NCBI RefSeq assembly: GCF_000165395.2
Contig: NC_067396.1
Location: forward strand, 992,001 to 1,056,000
Length of the DNA: 64,000 nucleotides
From: Babesia bovis T2Bo
Lineage: Eukaryota; Apicomplexa; Aconoidasida; Piroplasmida; Babesiidae
Reading direction: 5' to 3'
Shown: piece by piece, positions 44,794-55,936 of the stretch
Layout of the letters: the number at the start of each line of letters is the position of its first letter
How positions within the stretch are numbered: the stretch's first letter is position 1
Notes under the pieces: generated by a model
Told to the model about the DNA's origin: nothing
Database searches by the model: none
What the model saw: the letters and a program-made list of their open reading frames with translations, nothing else
Program-made: the position numbers and the translations under genes

Positions 44794-45538
44794 CTTGATT
44801 AGCGTTAATTTACTTTTCCACGTAATATTTTTGAGGTGTGAACTACTGTGCAAGTTTTCAAGGCATAAATCTGTGCATCTAACGTTGCCCCAGGGTTACG
44901 GAAGCAACACCCAACGATCGTAACGCTAGTTAAACGACACGCAGAGTGTGATTTAATATGCTTATGAAATATATATGGCTTTCGTTGAGTGGACGTTGTG
45001 TTTTCGGCTTATTGAAAGAACCCAATTTCATTCCACCCCCCAACACGTTCCTGCCTCTGCCATATCAAACTTCGCGTTGACTGAATATTACTGATTTATT
45101 CAGTACTATATCAATATAATACTAAGTTATATAAAGCTGTTATATTTTAAACTAGCTGGCTTTGTAGGTGTGATATCACCGGTTATATCTATTCACACTA
45201 TCACCTTTAATCAATGGGTTACAGTAATATCCATTTCGAACGATATATAATACGCTACGTACATTATTGTGATTTAATGCCATATCATTATTACTTATCG
45301 GGGGTACCATGATACTATTTCTCAATCCCCTTGCTATAACGCGACGTTAAGTCGTCAATTGACTTCTATACTCGCAAAAAACAGATTCCTAATTAGTATA
45401 CTCCCACGTGGAATATCTAGAACCACATTCTGTACCTATATCTACATTTCGTATATTGTTCTGCCTCATAACATTGAGACATAGTTATTCTACCACTTAT
45501 TCACTTTATCTATAACATCCACTGGGTTATTACACCTT
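44794..45538. other. intergenic, no gene recognised
   Basis: 0.74 kb of divergent promoter space between RPS5 and the ARF-like GTPase, with only short interrupted frames. Confidence 0.5.
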
Positions 45539-46306
45539 ATGGTATCCCTTTTGGGGAAGCTGGTAAATTTGACCAGGGGGAAAGTCATCCACGTATTCTT
45601 CTGTGGCTTGCGTGGATCCGGGAAGACAACACTTTTATATAAATCCTTGATAAAAGGTCAGTTTGCCATTGCCATTCAGTGTGCATGTCTTCCTTATGCA
45701 CGGGTAAACATTAATTGTGTATTATCAGTTATCTAGATACATATAACTTTTATTTTCCATTGTCTAGATATTCTGACATCTGTTAATCCTGTGTCCATTG
45801 TTTACAGATTGGGTCAATATTAGTAACGAGATTGAGCCTACTATTCTGTATCACTATGAAGAGTTGTGGTTGAAGCGGAAGTGCTTTGGCATATGGGATT
45901 TCAGTGGAGATTCCAAGGTAATGTTGTTTGTCAGTTCTTGTCATATTTACAGATTAAAGACATACCTGCGTATGTATCTAAACTCGTTCATGTTACGGCT
46001 ATAGTTTTTCTGATTAACTCAGTGGAGCACCCTGAGACGGCATGTAATGAGATAATTGGGCGTTTAGAAAGCTTATATAATGAAGAATCTTGTTGTAATA
46101 CATTGTTCATTATAGCTTTCAATCAGATATCGCATGAATTGCAACATTATGAGCTCGAGTCTTTGATTAAGAACCACTTTTCCTCATCAGGTCGATTTCA
46201 TTTTACCACGATTAATGCTTTGGATGGGTTGGCGGATTGTAATTGGCTGAATTGCCTGGAAACCATTCATCTACACTACAAGAATACAATGAGTCGGCAA
46301 CAGTGA
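45539..46306 (+). CDS. divergent ARF-like small GTPase
   Basis: Exons 45539-45656, 45808-45917 and 45953-46306 give 193 residues. The P-loop GLRGSGKT (23-30) is followed, across the first junction, by IEPTILYH at the switch I position, then by WDFSGDSK in place of the ARF/ARL WDxGGQ motif. The catalytic Gln is thus replaced. The usual NKxD guanine-specificity motif appears as FNQIS. A hydrolysis-defective or nucleotide-independent ARL or SR-beta-like role in membrane traffic is possible. There is no N-terminal Gly2 for myristoylation. The 322 bp after the stop, up to the Vps54-like gene, hold nothing recognisable. Confidence 0.65.
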
Positions 46307-46628
46307 CACCTGTGTACCATAATGATAGCATCTTCTATAGTTGCCCAATGTATCTGATCTGTAGTGTTGCAGACCCCGTCTATATGGATATAATTATCAC
46401 ATTAGTACATAAATACATTTACTAGCAACACGGCTATATTATAAAGCTACGGCAATCACGTGTCATTATCCCGATCTTGGTTTAGTAGTCAATACAAAAG
46501 CCTTGTTTTATTCGTAACTGTCCTACTTCGTTTATCACGCTATATCATATCTTAGCAACACTATATAACATTAGCTATTCGTTCTACTTTGGCTGTAGAA
46601 GTAGCCTAACTACAGGATTGCGATTTCA

Positions 46629-49604
46629 TTAGCTGAAAAGTTCGTTGGCCAGTGTATCTGCAAGGCAGCATATTTCCAATTTAATACACGTATAATGCGA
46701 AAGTTGTGTAATGATATCTGCGCAGCTATCGCGGAAATACTCTTTTCGTTCATCTTCTATGTTGCCGGGGTTGACACCTACATGTACATGCTGGAATGCC
46801 ATTTCGTAGACCAATTGCACATCTGTGGGATCCTTTATGATATCTGATATCACATCCACGCTTTGTTGTATGATATGTATAATTTTCTTTACCTCTCCAT
46901 CATGGTATGCTTCACTATGTCGTTGCGACACCCACAGTGTAACGTGCTGCTTCAATTGGAGTGATATAGCCTCCGAGAGCATGTGCAACAATCTCTGTTT
47001 TAACGACTCCATATCGTCGGATGACTTTTGAGCTCCTTGGTACAGGTCTTTGAAATTACTTTCTAGTTCCTCTGATACAACGGTAGCACTTCTTTCGTAT
47101 GTGTTGATCGATTCCGATGCGTTATTGAGTGCCTTGGTTACTACATCTATTACTCTATGGGAGAAGTATCTCAGTGCTTCTGCCATGAGGCAGCTCTTAC
47201 GCACTAGCGTGTAGTCCAATTCAATTGGTGAGAATTCCAGGCTCGAGACTTCTGCATCCACTAATGAATGGAACATTTCCACTAGGTGCACGCAGTCCTG
47301 GGCAACAGCGTCGGCAACGTCCGGGAGCGCCTCTGCTAAAAAGGGGTATAGATTCAATCTTTCATCTAATGCAGTACACGACGTGACCAATGAGAACATT
47401 TCTTCATCTTGTTCCATTGCGTAGATACTTGTTTTATATTTATCCCAGGTTTCCCTAACAAACGCATTTTGAACTGCTACCATGTTTCCTACTTTCATTG
47501 ATTCCAGACATGACATACCGACTTTACGGCTATTATCCTCTACGATAGAGCCCAGTTGTGTATTTCTACTTTTTTCCAGGTTTGCGAGTCCATTTTTAAT
47601 TCCTGGTAGCCAGTTACTTTCAACAGCGTGCGATTTATGTTCATTCCATTCCGTTTCTAGTGTTTGCCACAGCATTGAGAAGAACACGTCATTTGCGTTA
47701 ATTTCTGCCAGTAGTCTATCATATTTCGTTCTGAACGTTTTGTATCCTTCTATGAATGTTACAAAGTCCTGCACCTCTCTTTCTTCTTTCCATGTACAGT
47801 ATAGTATCATTTGGCTTGCAAAATCTGCGAATGCGTTTTTCGAGATATCATCGACTATATTTTTTATCGATGCACAATATCCTAGATACTCATCCACTAG
47901 GCTGATGTTGGCAATATCGGTATCAATTCCACTATCCAATATGACTTCGTCCATTGACTGGCATTCGAAATACGATGCATAATCAAATGCGTCTTCGCAT
48001 GTTGTTGGCAATACAATTGCTTTAGTGATAAGCCTGTTGATGGGTGAGTTAGCGGTTAAATTACCTCGTGGAGAAGTGGGACACAAAGTTTCTCTTATTA
48101 CGTGCAATATCTTCTGGATCAGCATTGTGGATTCTTCCGGTTGCAATATTTCAGCATCTCTTCTTTTCATTCGTTGTACGCATAGTATTTGCCTAAGTAT
48201 CATGCACCCCCAAACCTGGCATAAAAACAGATATGCTAGCAGGGCGACTTTCTGCTTTTCAAAAGTATCTGCGAAACTATACCAGTTATCGAACTTTCCG
48301 ATTTTATTGGTATTTCTGGATACATTGCTTGTGGTTCTCAGTGTACTTAATGCATCTCGTAGTGTGGTAGCGTTCATCAAGGCCACCAACGGTTGTTGCA
48401 TATGCCTAAGTGATGTTTTCATGAGCTCTATTGATGTTGTGACATCGTTATTATTTCCCAATTCCAGCAATGCCATCAGTGCAAGTTTGACAAATTTTGT
48501 TTCTGCTACCCGTTCTAGGTTGGCGATGGTATCGTTTAGAACAGAGGCCATCGACTTTGCGAGTTTGAATTTACCGGCATCACCGTAGAGGTACTTGATT
48601 GAGCACGTTGCAACTATATTTGCTATAGCAATTCCATGTGACTCCGAGACGCTTTGTATATATTCTGGTAGGGCCGTTATACCTCTTAACTCCTGTAGGT
48701 ACCCCAAGAGTATTTGCAAATCTTTCTTACGTGCTATTCCATTTTGCAATACCGAATCTAATTCCTTTTCTACATCTGCATTTGTTGTATTTCGTGTGGG
48801 TGTGTTTGTTAGGGCCGTTTCGCTTTCAATATCTGCTCTTATCCGATTGATTTGTTGTGTTAGATCTTGGAAGCGGGCGTGCAACTCTTCTACGCTTGTA
48901 CAAGCTTCGTGGACGTGTATATATCTTCTTTCTAGCATTTCTTGTAGTTCTGCGTTTACTGTTTCCAGTTGTGCTTCCATAGAGGACATTACTTCCGGTA
49001 TACATTCCAGTTCTTTTCTAAATACTTCATTTTTCTCTACTTGATAATCTTCGCTGTAATATTCCTTAGGCACATGTGTTTCGCTTGGCAGATGATTTTC
49101 ATTTATACTATCTGTATTTTGTGCATCATTTATACCTTCCTCCATCATTGAGTAGAAGACAGACACCTGGCTTATATATTCCGTGAAATCAAATTCTTCT
49201 TTGGGTATTACTTTTGATTTGTTTGACGCCTGTAATGCGTCGGAATGATCTCCGCTTGCAACGTAATTCCTTAGGAATCCTGTGAAATACTTCCCGGTGA
49301 ATACCCCTTCTTCACGTATTTCGTCGTACACGGGGCACCCCCAATCACGTAGAGCTATGGTTGATATGTTCGATGTTATACCGAGTTCAAGGTGGCTCCC
49401 TTGGTGGTATGTGCGATTTATAGCGCCAGATGAAGTTTCTTCTTCCTCCTCGCTGTTAAAGTTTACTCCCTTTATATGGGATAGACCATCCGTCAATAAT
49501 GTGTTACTACGACTCACTTCTGCAGTGTTTGTATTGTTGGTTCTGTTGTTGACGCCCTTTTGTACGATTATTTTTTTCAAAAACTCTGGTACAAGTTTAA
49601 CCAT
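46629..49604 (-). CDS. Vps54-like subunit of the GARP/EARP tethering complex
   Basis: One uninterrupted exon of 991 codons. A region at about residues 140-250 fits the N-terminal block of Vps54. It begins FDFTEYISQVSVFYSMMEE, continues with EYYSEDYQVEKNEVF, and then a coiled coil with the pattern LERRYIHVHEACTSVEELHARFQDLTQQINRIRADI. In Vps54 this part assembles with Vps51-53 to tether endosome-derived vesicles at the trans-Golgi. The rest is helical. The Vps54_C-type end is not obvious to me, so another multisubunit tether (COG or exocyst) is the main alternative. The first ~70 residues are polar and low complexity. Confidence 0.6.
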   Translation of the reverse strand: MVKLVPEFLKKIIVQKGVNNRTNNTNTAEVSRSNTLLTDGLSHIKGVNFNSEEEEETSSGAINRTYHQGSHLELGITSNISTIALRDWGCPVYDEIREEGVFTGKYFTGFLRNYVASGDHSDALQASNKSKVIPKEEFDFTEYISQVSVFYSMMEEGINDAQNTDSINENHLPSETHVPKEYYSEDYQVEKNEVFRKELECIPEVMSSMEAQLETVNAELQEMLERRYIHVHEACTSVEELHARFQDLTQQINRIRADIESETALTNTPTRNTTNADVEKELDSVLQNGIARKKDLQILLGYLQELRGITALPEYIQSVSESHGIAIANIVATCSIKYLYGDAGKFKLAKSMASVLNDTIANLERVAETKFVKLALMALLELGNNNDVTTSIELMKTSLRHMQQPLVALMNATTLRDALSTLRTTSNVSRNTNKIGKFDNWYSFADTFEKQKVALLAYLFLCQVWGCMILRQILCVQRMKRRDAEILQPEESTMLIQKILHVIRETLCPTSPRGNLTANSPINRLITKAIVLPTTCEDAFDYASYFECQSMDEVILDSGIDTDIANISLVDEYLGYCASIKNIVDDISKNAFADFASQMILYCTWKEEREVQDFVTFIEGYKTFRTKYDRLLAEINANDVFFSMLWQTLETEWNEHKSHAVESNWLPGIKNGLANLEKSRNTQLGSIVEDNSRKVGMSCLESMKVGNMVAVQNAFVRETWDKYKTSIYAMEQDEEMFSLVTSCTALDERLNLYPFLAEALPDVADAVAQDCVHLVEMFHSLVDAEVSSLEFSPIELDYTLVRKSCLMAEALRYFSHRVIDVVTKALNNASESINTYERSATVVSEELESNFKDLYQGAQKSSDDMESLKQRLLHMLSEAISLQLKQHVTLWVSQRHSEAYHDGEVKKIIHIIQQSVDVISDIIKDPTDVQLVYEMAFQHVHVGVNPGNIEDERKEYFRDSCADIITQLSHYTCIKLEICCLADTLANELFS

Positions 49605-50634
49605 TGTAGTACCATTATGATCTCAGTAACGCTAATATGAGAGCTGCAGTTTTTTGGCTGTCTGTCCTTGTCAATGCGTGTATAGCGTCACCTTCCATTT
49701 GGAATAGAGTACTATAGAATGGTTTCATTAATGTACCAAATGATGTCCGTTAAAATTAAAATTATTACTATCTTGTTGCATGATTTTAACACAACCGGTG
49801 TTTGTTTATCGTGTATTGGTTGTCTTAACTTAATGTGTGGTGTAATACGGCATCCATTGGACCTATATTAGTCTCGAGTTTACCAGGAACTATTATTTTA
49901 GACATGACGGGTAACATATATATTACCTGATACTTCATATTTGTTATCACCATACACATGGCTCGCCACTGCGGGTCTTACTTATGTCACACCCATCTGG
50001 TGATACATATCCAATAACACTACCTAGATATTAATTATACCAATTACCACGACATATACACCTTGTTCTATGATTCCTACTTTGGGAATCCGCTTATGGC
50101 AATGCTGCAACACTCTGGGTCCACCAGGAAAGTGCGTTTTAGCTAGGTAGAGCTAGAATCTATCATTCCTGTGTGTAGCACACTATCCACGAGCTCCTTG
50201 TTGCTGTTACTGTACTGAGTGTCCCTGTTATTGTAGACACGTGGTACTCACTGGGTATGTAAACCAATCTGGGCAGATAATGAGGTTATTTCGTGACTGT
50301 GCTCAGAATTCTATATTTTAATTCGCTAGTTGTCCATCACGGTAAATGAAGGGCTTTGCCGCATCTTATATAGTGTTGCACATCACACAACAGACACCTG
50401 TTTCTAGTGTGCGTGATGGTAATTCTTACAATGAGATATTTTTACCTCTAGCGATTATTTGTAGGTTATAGCATATATGATTCTTTTGGCCTGGGGATAT
50501 GCCCATTTGTCTAATTTATCTAAGGTATGATTTACTAGGGCGTCACGCGTAATGGTTATAACCTGGTTAATGAATTCTTTTGGAGCTTTTTGCTATATTT
50601 GCTAGATTCATTGTTTGTTTGATCTTTTACTAAG
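49605..50634. other. 1.0-kb divergent promoter region, no gene recognised
   Basis: Space between the Vps54-like gene and the adaptor-like gene. The AT content is lower than in other gaps but only short frames occur. It may carry both promoters. No motif can be assigned. Confidence 0.5.
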
Positions 50635-53289
50635 ATGGATAACCGTATGGAGACGGATGCGTTTTATTCGTTACGCAATCACATTCGTTACATGTTTCAT
50701 CGTTCTCCGCAGGCTAAGAATGCCATCCACTACGACAGTAAGGTTCTTCGTATGAAATTCAATTCAATTCTATCTAATCGTGGTAATGAGGCTTCCAAGA
50801 TACTTGCTTCAGATTTGGTGAACATCTGCAGTAGACACAACATTAAGAAGTGTTTAAAGCTTTGCAGTTGCAGTTTGCGTGACAGGACTGTATCTCCTAC
50901 TAGTAAGATAAATGCTATGCAACTAGTGGTCATCATTGCTTTATCTAATGACTACAATGCATATTTGGTTGCTAGGTCAAAAGTTTTGGAGATTGTTGCC
51001 AGGATTGGGGATCAGCGTGACAGTCCCAGTCGCAAATCTCTTCTTGGTGGTTGGAACAATGCTGTTCAGTTATCTAAATGCATTAATTACGCCAATGCTA
51101 TAATTGAGACGTTATCTAAAATTGAGGTTTTCGATTTGACTCTTCACCAGAGTTTACCTTTTGGTGTTATGTGTTTACTTTCTCAATGCAACCAATTACG
51201 TCTTCAGCAGCTTGCCATTGGTTCTGTGCCTTTGAACCACCTTACTTCCAATAGGAAGCCATCGGATGGTGGGTCTTACTCTGGTTCAGCTCGTGAGAAC
51301 TATGACAGTGCCGTGCCCAAATCATATAGGACACGTGTGAAGGGTCTTGAATTCACTGTTTCAAAGATTCAGGATGAGATGGAGGACTTGGGTGTCTTGG
51401 TTGATGATGACAGTCCTGGTATTCTTCCGGAGCGCGCTCCTACGGTTGAGAATCGTTTGATAGAGTTGGTCAGCAACCTTTGTTACTTACGGGGTGAGGC
51501 CAGCAATTTATTGAATGAGATGATAGACGCCGACGAGTGCAACATGAATGCCAATTTGACTGCATTGATAGGCCAAATAAAGAACTTGGAGGTACAATGC
51601 CGCAGTGGATATTTGGATAAGGACGCTTACGCCGACACTCGTGCTTTGAATCTAACTTTTAACCACTTGGAAAGGACGGACAATTACCACGATGAATTCC
51701 ACACTACCGTTGACCGTTTAGACCTCCCATACATCAGCAACAAGCATGACGAAACGTCTTCTATGCATTCCTTTAAATCTATTGTTACCTATGCTACTAA
51801 CAAGTCCAAAAAGCCGGGAAACAGCTCTAACAACATGTTGTCACCTGTTCCACTTCGGATCGCCCCGTGTTCCAGTGATACCACCTCTATGCGTATAAGC
51901 AACTTCTCGGTAGAGGCCAATGTATCTAGTTTTGAGAACAATTCCACCTCTATGGATACTGGCTTATTGAATCGTTCTGAAGCTGAGTATAACGATTGCC
52001 ATTCGCTTGAGACACCTAATTCATTCCAGTTCTATGACAGTTCGTTAACCACGTCCAACGTTGATAGTTCCTTGGTTTCCAATACAGCTGAGGTATCCAC
52101 TAACCCGTCTGTGTATGACAGCCCCTATCACTTAGACGCCAGCGAGGCCGTTAGTGCCTTGGGTAGGGCAGGCTCACCTGATATGAAGGCACCCACTGGT
52201 GACCCTTCACCAGACTGCGACACTGCGGCGAATGGGCCAAGTACCCCTAAAAACACGAAGGATGGGCTATGTGACGTGGGTGTAGGTAGGGCAGACTACC
52301 GGCACGGTGATTCAAACACTGCTGACTCTAGGGTAGCCGATGTGTTGGCACCATATTCGGATATAAAGGATGGAAATCAATCTCGTATGAGGGATGTGAG
52401 TGCTTTACCATTTTCTAAGCACACTCCCTTGAGTCGTGTTTTTAACATTGACATTCTGAATGAGGAGGCTGACACTGAGGACGACAACAGCAATTCTGAC
52501 TCTAGCAATGCTCCACTTTCTAATTTATCTGCTATACGTGATATTGTTTTATTAAGGGCCACGGATATATACAATGACGACGATGTGAGTGTGGTATTTC
52601 GTCAGGACCTTGTTTCTGAGGATCAGGGTGAGGTGCTGGTTTGTGAGCTCGTTTTGACAAACAAGGGTGACGACACCATTGAGCAGCTACAGTTTGATTT
52701 TCTCAACTTTGAGAATTTCCCTATCCATTTATTATTGTTACCCATGCCTTGTGACGTCAATGTAGTTTCTCCCAAGGATTCAATGGAAATTCGCTTTAAA
52801 CTCTATACATTGGCTCCATTTATCGGTCTTCCTAAGGTTACTATCCACACTAAGTTTGGCGCCAACAAGATTGAGAGGAGCTATACCTTGTTTTTACCTG
52901 TTCCAATATCAAGCTTCCTTTTCCCCGAGCTTTGTGAGGATGTTGGATGCTTGGTAGCTCTGAAGAAACAGTCTAAATGCTACTTTTTTGCGCGGAACGC
53001 TGTAGAATTCGATGCCGCGGCTAAATTGGTTACCTTGGGCGGCCATTTAACAAGTTTCCAGATAGAATCTGAGCCGCGTAGTCATTATTTAATGGCTACG
53101 TTTTCTCAGCATCTTCATGATAATCGTGGCGGCAATGCCACTAAGCATCGGGTATTGATAAAGCTGGAGTGTTCTTCCGAGCCCAAATCGTTTAGTATGT
53201 ATGTTTATTCCGATTCTGAGCGGCTAGCGGGTGCTGTAGCTCAGCTTTATCGTTACCTTCTCCACAACAAGGCTTCGGGCTCTGTCTAG
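50635..53289 (+). CDS. VHS/ENTH-like protein with adaptin-type appendage
   Basis: A single exon of 884 codons. Residues ~5-120 form a helical N-terminal domain with the look of a VHS/ENTH/ANTH superhelix (..KINAMQLVVIIALSNDYNAYLVARSKVLEIVARIG). A helical stretch follows, then a long Ser/Asp/Asn-rich linker to about 620. The last ~250 residues look like an adaptin appendage: a beta-sandwich-like part with VCELVLTNKGDDTIEQLQFDFLNFENFPIHLLLLP, then a platform-like end (FFARNAVEFDAAAKL..). The order recalls GGA proteins (VHS-GAT-hinge-ear), but the appendage is the larger, two-part AP-2 alpha type. The likely role is coated-vesicle sorting. Domain calls are by pattern only. Confidence 0.55.
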   Translation: MDNRMETDAFYSLRNHIRYMFHRSPQAKNAIHYDSKVLRMKFNSILSNRGNEASKILASDLVNICSRHNIKKCLKLCSCSLRDRTVSPTSKINAMQLVVIIALSNDYNAYLVARSKVLEIVARIGDQRDSPSRKSLLGGWNNAVQLSKCINYANAIIETLSKIEVFDLTLHQSLPFGVMCLLSQCNQLRLQQLAIGSVPLNHLTSNRKPSDGGSYSGSARENYDSAVPKSYRTRVKGLEFTVSKIQDEMEDLGVLVDDDSPGILPERAPTVENRLIELVSNLCYLRGEASNLLNEMIDADECNMNANLTALIGQIKNLEVQCRSGYLDKDAYADTRALNLTFNHLERTDNYHDEFHTTVDRLDLPYISNKHDETSSMHSFKSIVTYATNKSKKPGNSSNNMLSPVPLRIAPCSSDTTSMRISNFSVEANVSSFENNSTSMDTGLLNRSEAEYNDCHSLETPNSFQFYDSSLTTSNVDSSLVSNTAEVSTNPSVYDSPYHLDASEAVSALGRAGSPDMKAPTGDPSPDCDTAANGPSTPKNTKDGLCDVGVGRADYRHGDSNTADSRVADVLAPYSDIKDGNQSRMRDVSALPFSKHTPLSRVFNIDILNEEADTEDDNSNSDSSNAPLSNLSAIRDIVLLRATDIYNDDDVSVVFRQDLVSEDQGEVLVCELVLTNKGDDTIEQLQFDFLNFENFPIHLLLLPMPCDVNVVSPKDSMEIRFKLYTLAPFIGLPKVTIHTKFGANKIERSYTLFLPVPISSFLFPELCEDVGCLVALKKQSKCYFFARNAVEFDAAAKLVTLGGHLTSFQIESEPRSHYLMATFSQHLHDNRGGNATKHRVLIKLECSSEPKSFSMYVYSDSERLAGAVAQLYRYLLHNKASGSV

Positions 53290-53343
53290 CTATACGCTCA
53301 CTACACATATATCGTATAATGTTTGTTTTTGTTCATAATCGCA

Positions 53344-54028
53344 ATGTGTGACGCATCTATTGGCACTGGTGTGAATTTTGTATCACTAGCTGATGTGAAA
53401 CCTGGTACGCGGCGTGTTGCCTTGAAGGGTGTGATTGTAGAATTACTAGACGATCCTCCGCAGAGTGCGACTCACATTCGTGATCATAAGTACTTCTATC
53501 GTTTTTCGGACTCTACAGCCTCGGTTGAATTGGCCGTTCCTCACGGTATTTTACAGGATTTGGTGAGCAAGAACTTTAATCGGATTGACATCATCTCTGG
53601 TCACAACGTTGACTTTATAGACCAGGTTCTCCTTCCTGATGTAAGTTAGTCTATTTAGGGTGACATTCTCGCAGGCTATTCCCAATCGCGTTCGCGGGCT
53701 CGACGGTTCCGGGTTTACAACTAAGGAATCCGAGGGTGTTACGATGAATTTTGTTCGCGGCGAGCCGCGCAATATAGGTTCAGAGTTTGCTGAGGACTCT
53801 GATTGGAACGGTTGGAGTGAGGATGAGAAGGAGGATTCTTTAAAGTGGTTATTACAACCTGGTGATGTTATTGCTATACATGCTTCCACTGCTTGGTCAC
53901 ATGGTCACTTGGTTATTATACCAACTACTAGCATTCACGAATCAATAATGAAGGTCGGCAGGCTATTTACCAAGTTTAAATTAGAGCCCAACCTCAGCAA
54001 GTTGTACACTTCCACGAGGGAGCAGTAA
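53344..54028 (+). CDS. SOSS-B-like single-stranded DNA-binding OB-fold protein
   Basis: Exons 53344-53640 and 53675-54028 join in phase 0 over a 34-nt intron and give 216 residues. The N-terminal part (LADVKPGTRRVALKGVIVELL) and a later block (LLQPGDVIAIHASTAWSHGHLVII) match the start and the strand-4/5 region of SOSS-B/hSSB-type OB folds, which bind ssDNA during repair. The OB fold is interrupted by about 70 extra residues rich in Gly, Asp and Glu. The ATG at 53344 is the first in frame. It converges on the immunophilin gene, 39 nt apart. Confidence 0.65.
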
Positions 54029-54067
54029 CATTACACTGAACATTGCCTATGGAATGAGAATTCTTCT

Positions 54068-55554
54068 TTACAGCGCTCCGCATTCCACTATGGTTATATC
54101 TGTTTTAGGTCGTTCGTTATCTTCTGTTTCAATGTTTTCTATTATGTCTAGCACTTCGATACCTTCTGTTACCTTTCCGAATACCACATGCCTGCCATTG
54201 AGGTGTGGTGTAGCTTTGAATGTGATGAAAAACTGTGAGTTATTTGTGTTTGGTCCACAGTTTGCCATGCTTAGTATACCGCGTTCTGTATGTTGATCTT
54301 TGAAATTTTCATCATCAAATTGATCTCCATATATGCTGATTCCTCCAGTTCCATCTCCGTTGGTAACATCGCCTCCCTGTATCATGAATCCTTTAATGAG
54401 TCTGTGGAACTTATTCCCTTTATAGTTAACTTCTGACTTTTCATCACACAGTGATTTGAAATTCTTTACAGTTTTAGGTACTGTGTCCTCGAATAGTGAT
54501 ATAACAATTTTATGTACATCATCCCCAACGGATATCTTTAGGTATACTTTGGGCATTTTGTCTATATTTCTAATTCCTTTCTTTTCGTTGTAGAGCGATA
54601 GATTTTTGAATATTCCTCCATATTTCTTCTTTGCCTTTTCATTTTGTTCGTGTAATTTAGTTTTTGCTATTTTGTATAGGTTTGCGGCATCGCCGTTACT
54701 CGGTTCCACCTTTAGTAGGTGTGTCAAATCTTCTACAGCTTCGGCGAATGACTCCATTTTGACTCTGGATAATGCCCTTCGGTACAACCCTTTAACACTG
54801 CTGGCATCTAGCCTGAGCGCCTCGGTGGCATTAACCTCTGCGTTGCGGTAGTCCTCCGTTTTAATAAAGCAGTTTGCCAAGTTTAGGTGGCACTGCAACT
54901 TTATAAGATCTGATACTTTCCGTGCTTCATCAGACCATTCATCTCTGTTTGCGAGGTACCTCACTCCGTCTTCATACATGCTGATGGCAGCTCTGTAGCG
55001 TCCATGTAAGAACTTATCATTTCCTGCAGCTTTGGCATCTGTTGCTGCTTGTATTCTTTCTTCTGTTGACATGTCATCGCAATCCTTTGGCTTCGGGCGC
55101 GAGTTTATAAGTTCAATTTCAAACTGTGTATCATGTATTAACACATTGCATGACATACGTGCAGAACTGAGTTTGGCGGTATTGACGAGCCGGCGCCGGA
55201 AGCTCCATATCCATATTCCGGTTGTATCACCAATAAACACTTTTCACCTATCTTCATAGATGCCACACCGACATCCCATCCTTTGATGACGTTACCCGCG
55301 CCTAGTATAAACTTGAATGTTGCGTTACGTTTGTCTATAGCGATATTACGTTACGCAAAATAGGCTTACGTGACGAGTCGAACACTACCCCGGTATCAAG
55401 TTTTCCTGTATAATGTACCTCTACTTCATGTCCATTTTCAGGCCTATTGATATATTAGTTCTATTACATAGACCTACTTTTCATCATACTTCGCTTCTGT
55501 CAGTATAGTTTTCACTACACCTGCATCTCCTGTCAAGTCAATTGGTTCCGCCAT
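54068..55554 (-). CDS. FCBP: dual-family immunophilin: FKBP-TPR-cyclophilin fusion
   Basis: This protein combines two unrelated prolyl isomerases. Exons 55554-55478, 55443-55370, 55334-55159 and 55123-54068 give 460 residues. Residues ~1-120 are an FKBP domain (EVEVHYTGKL, FILGAGNVIKGWDVG, PEYGYGASGAG, ending VLHFEIELI) that lies almost entirely in three small upstream exons. About 130-260 are TPR repeats (LNLANCFIKTEDYRNAEVNATEALRLD..). About 297-460 are a cyclophilin (FHRLIKGFMIQGGD, NTNNSQFFITF, HLNGRHVVFG). The Trp that contacts cyclosporin in cyclophilin A is His here, as in Cyp40. FKBP-TPR-cyclophilin proteins are known from Toxoplasma (FCBP). TPRs usually dock HSP90. The long last exon alone would look like a TPR-cyclophilin. 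Confidence 0.9.
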
Positions 55555-55936
55555 ATTGTAGCTGTTAGATTATATAGAATCTAGTTGCGTCGGTAGACCT
55601 TGTTAATAGAAGTCGTTGTGTAGTTTCTAATGGCCAACAAAGTGATATATTACCCCGTTGAATAGCCCTATGTAATTAATATGCACTGGAAATGGTTTGG
55701 AATCAGTCTATAGTGTTATATCTATGCCTGTCGCATGGTTCCCAAAGTACAGTGCTGCGTGACATTGACATGTTTTTAGAATTATTAAACACTGGTATGA
55801 TGTGACTAATTGAATTTCATTAAAATGTGTAAGGGTATCTATATGTTTAGTTCAGGGTAGTGTCTATGTTGTCCGTTGCCCTTGTTAAGACATCGCACTT
55901 TACCCTTTTGGATGGGTATTCTTTTATCCCTTGAAA
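55555..55936. other. short divergent promoter region
   Basis: Space between the immunophilin and the PIG-S-like gene. No exon, repeat or RNA is seen. Confidence 0.5.

Noticed and set aside
47482..49044. Several long plus-strand frames of 150-190 codons
   Set aside because: They are antisense shadows of the single-exon Vps54-like gene, with no starts, motifs or splice logic of their own.
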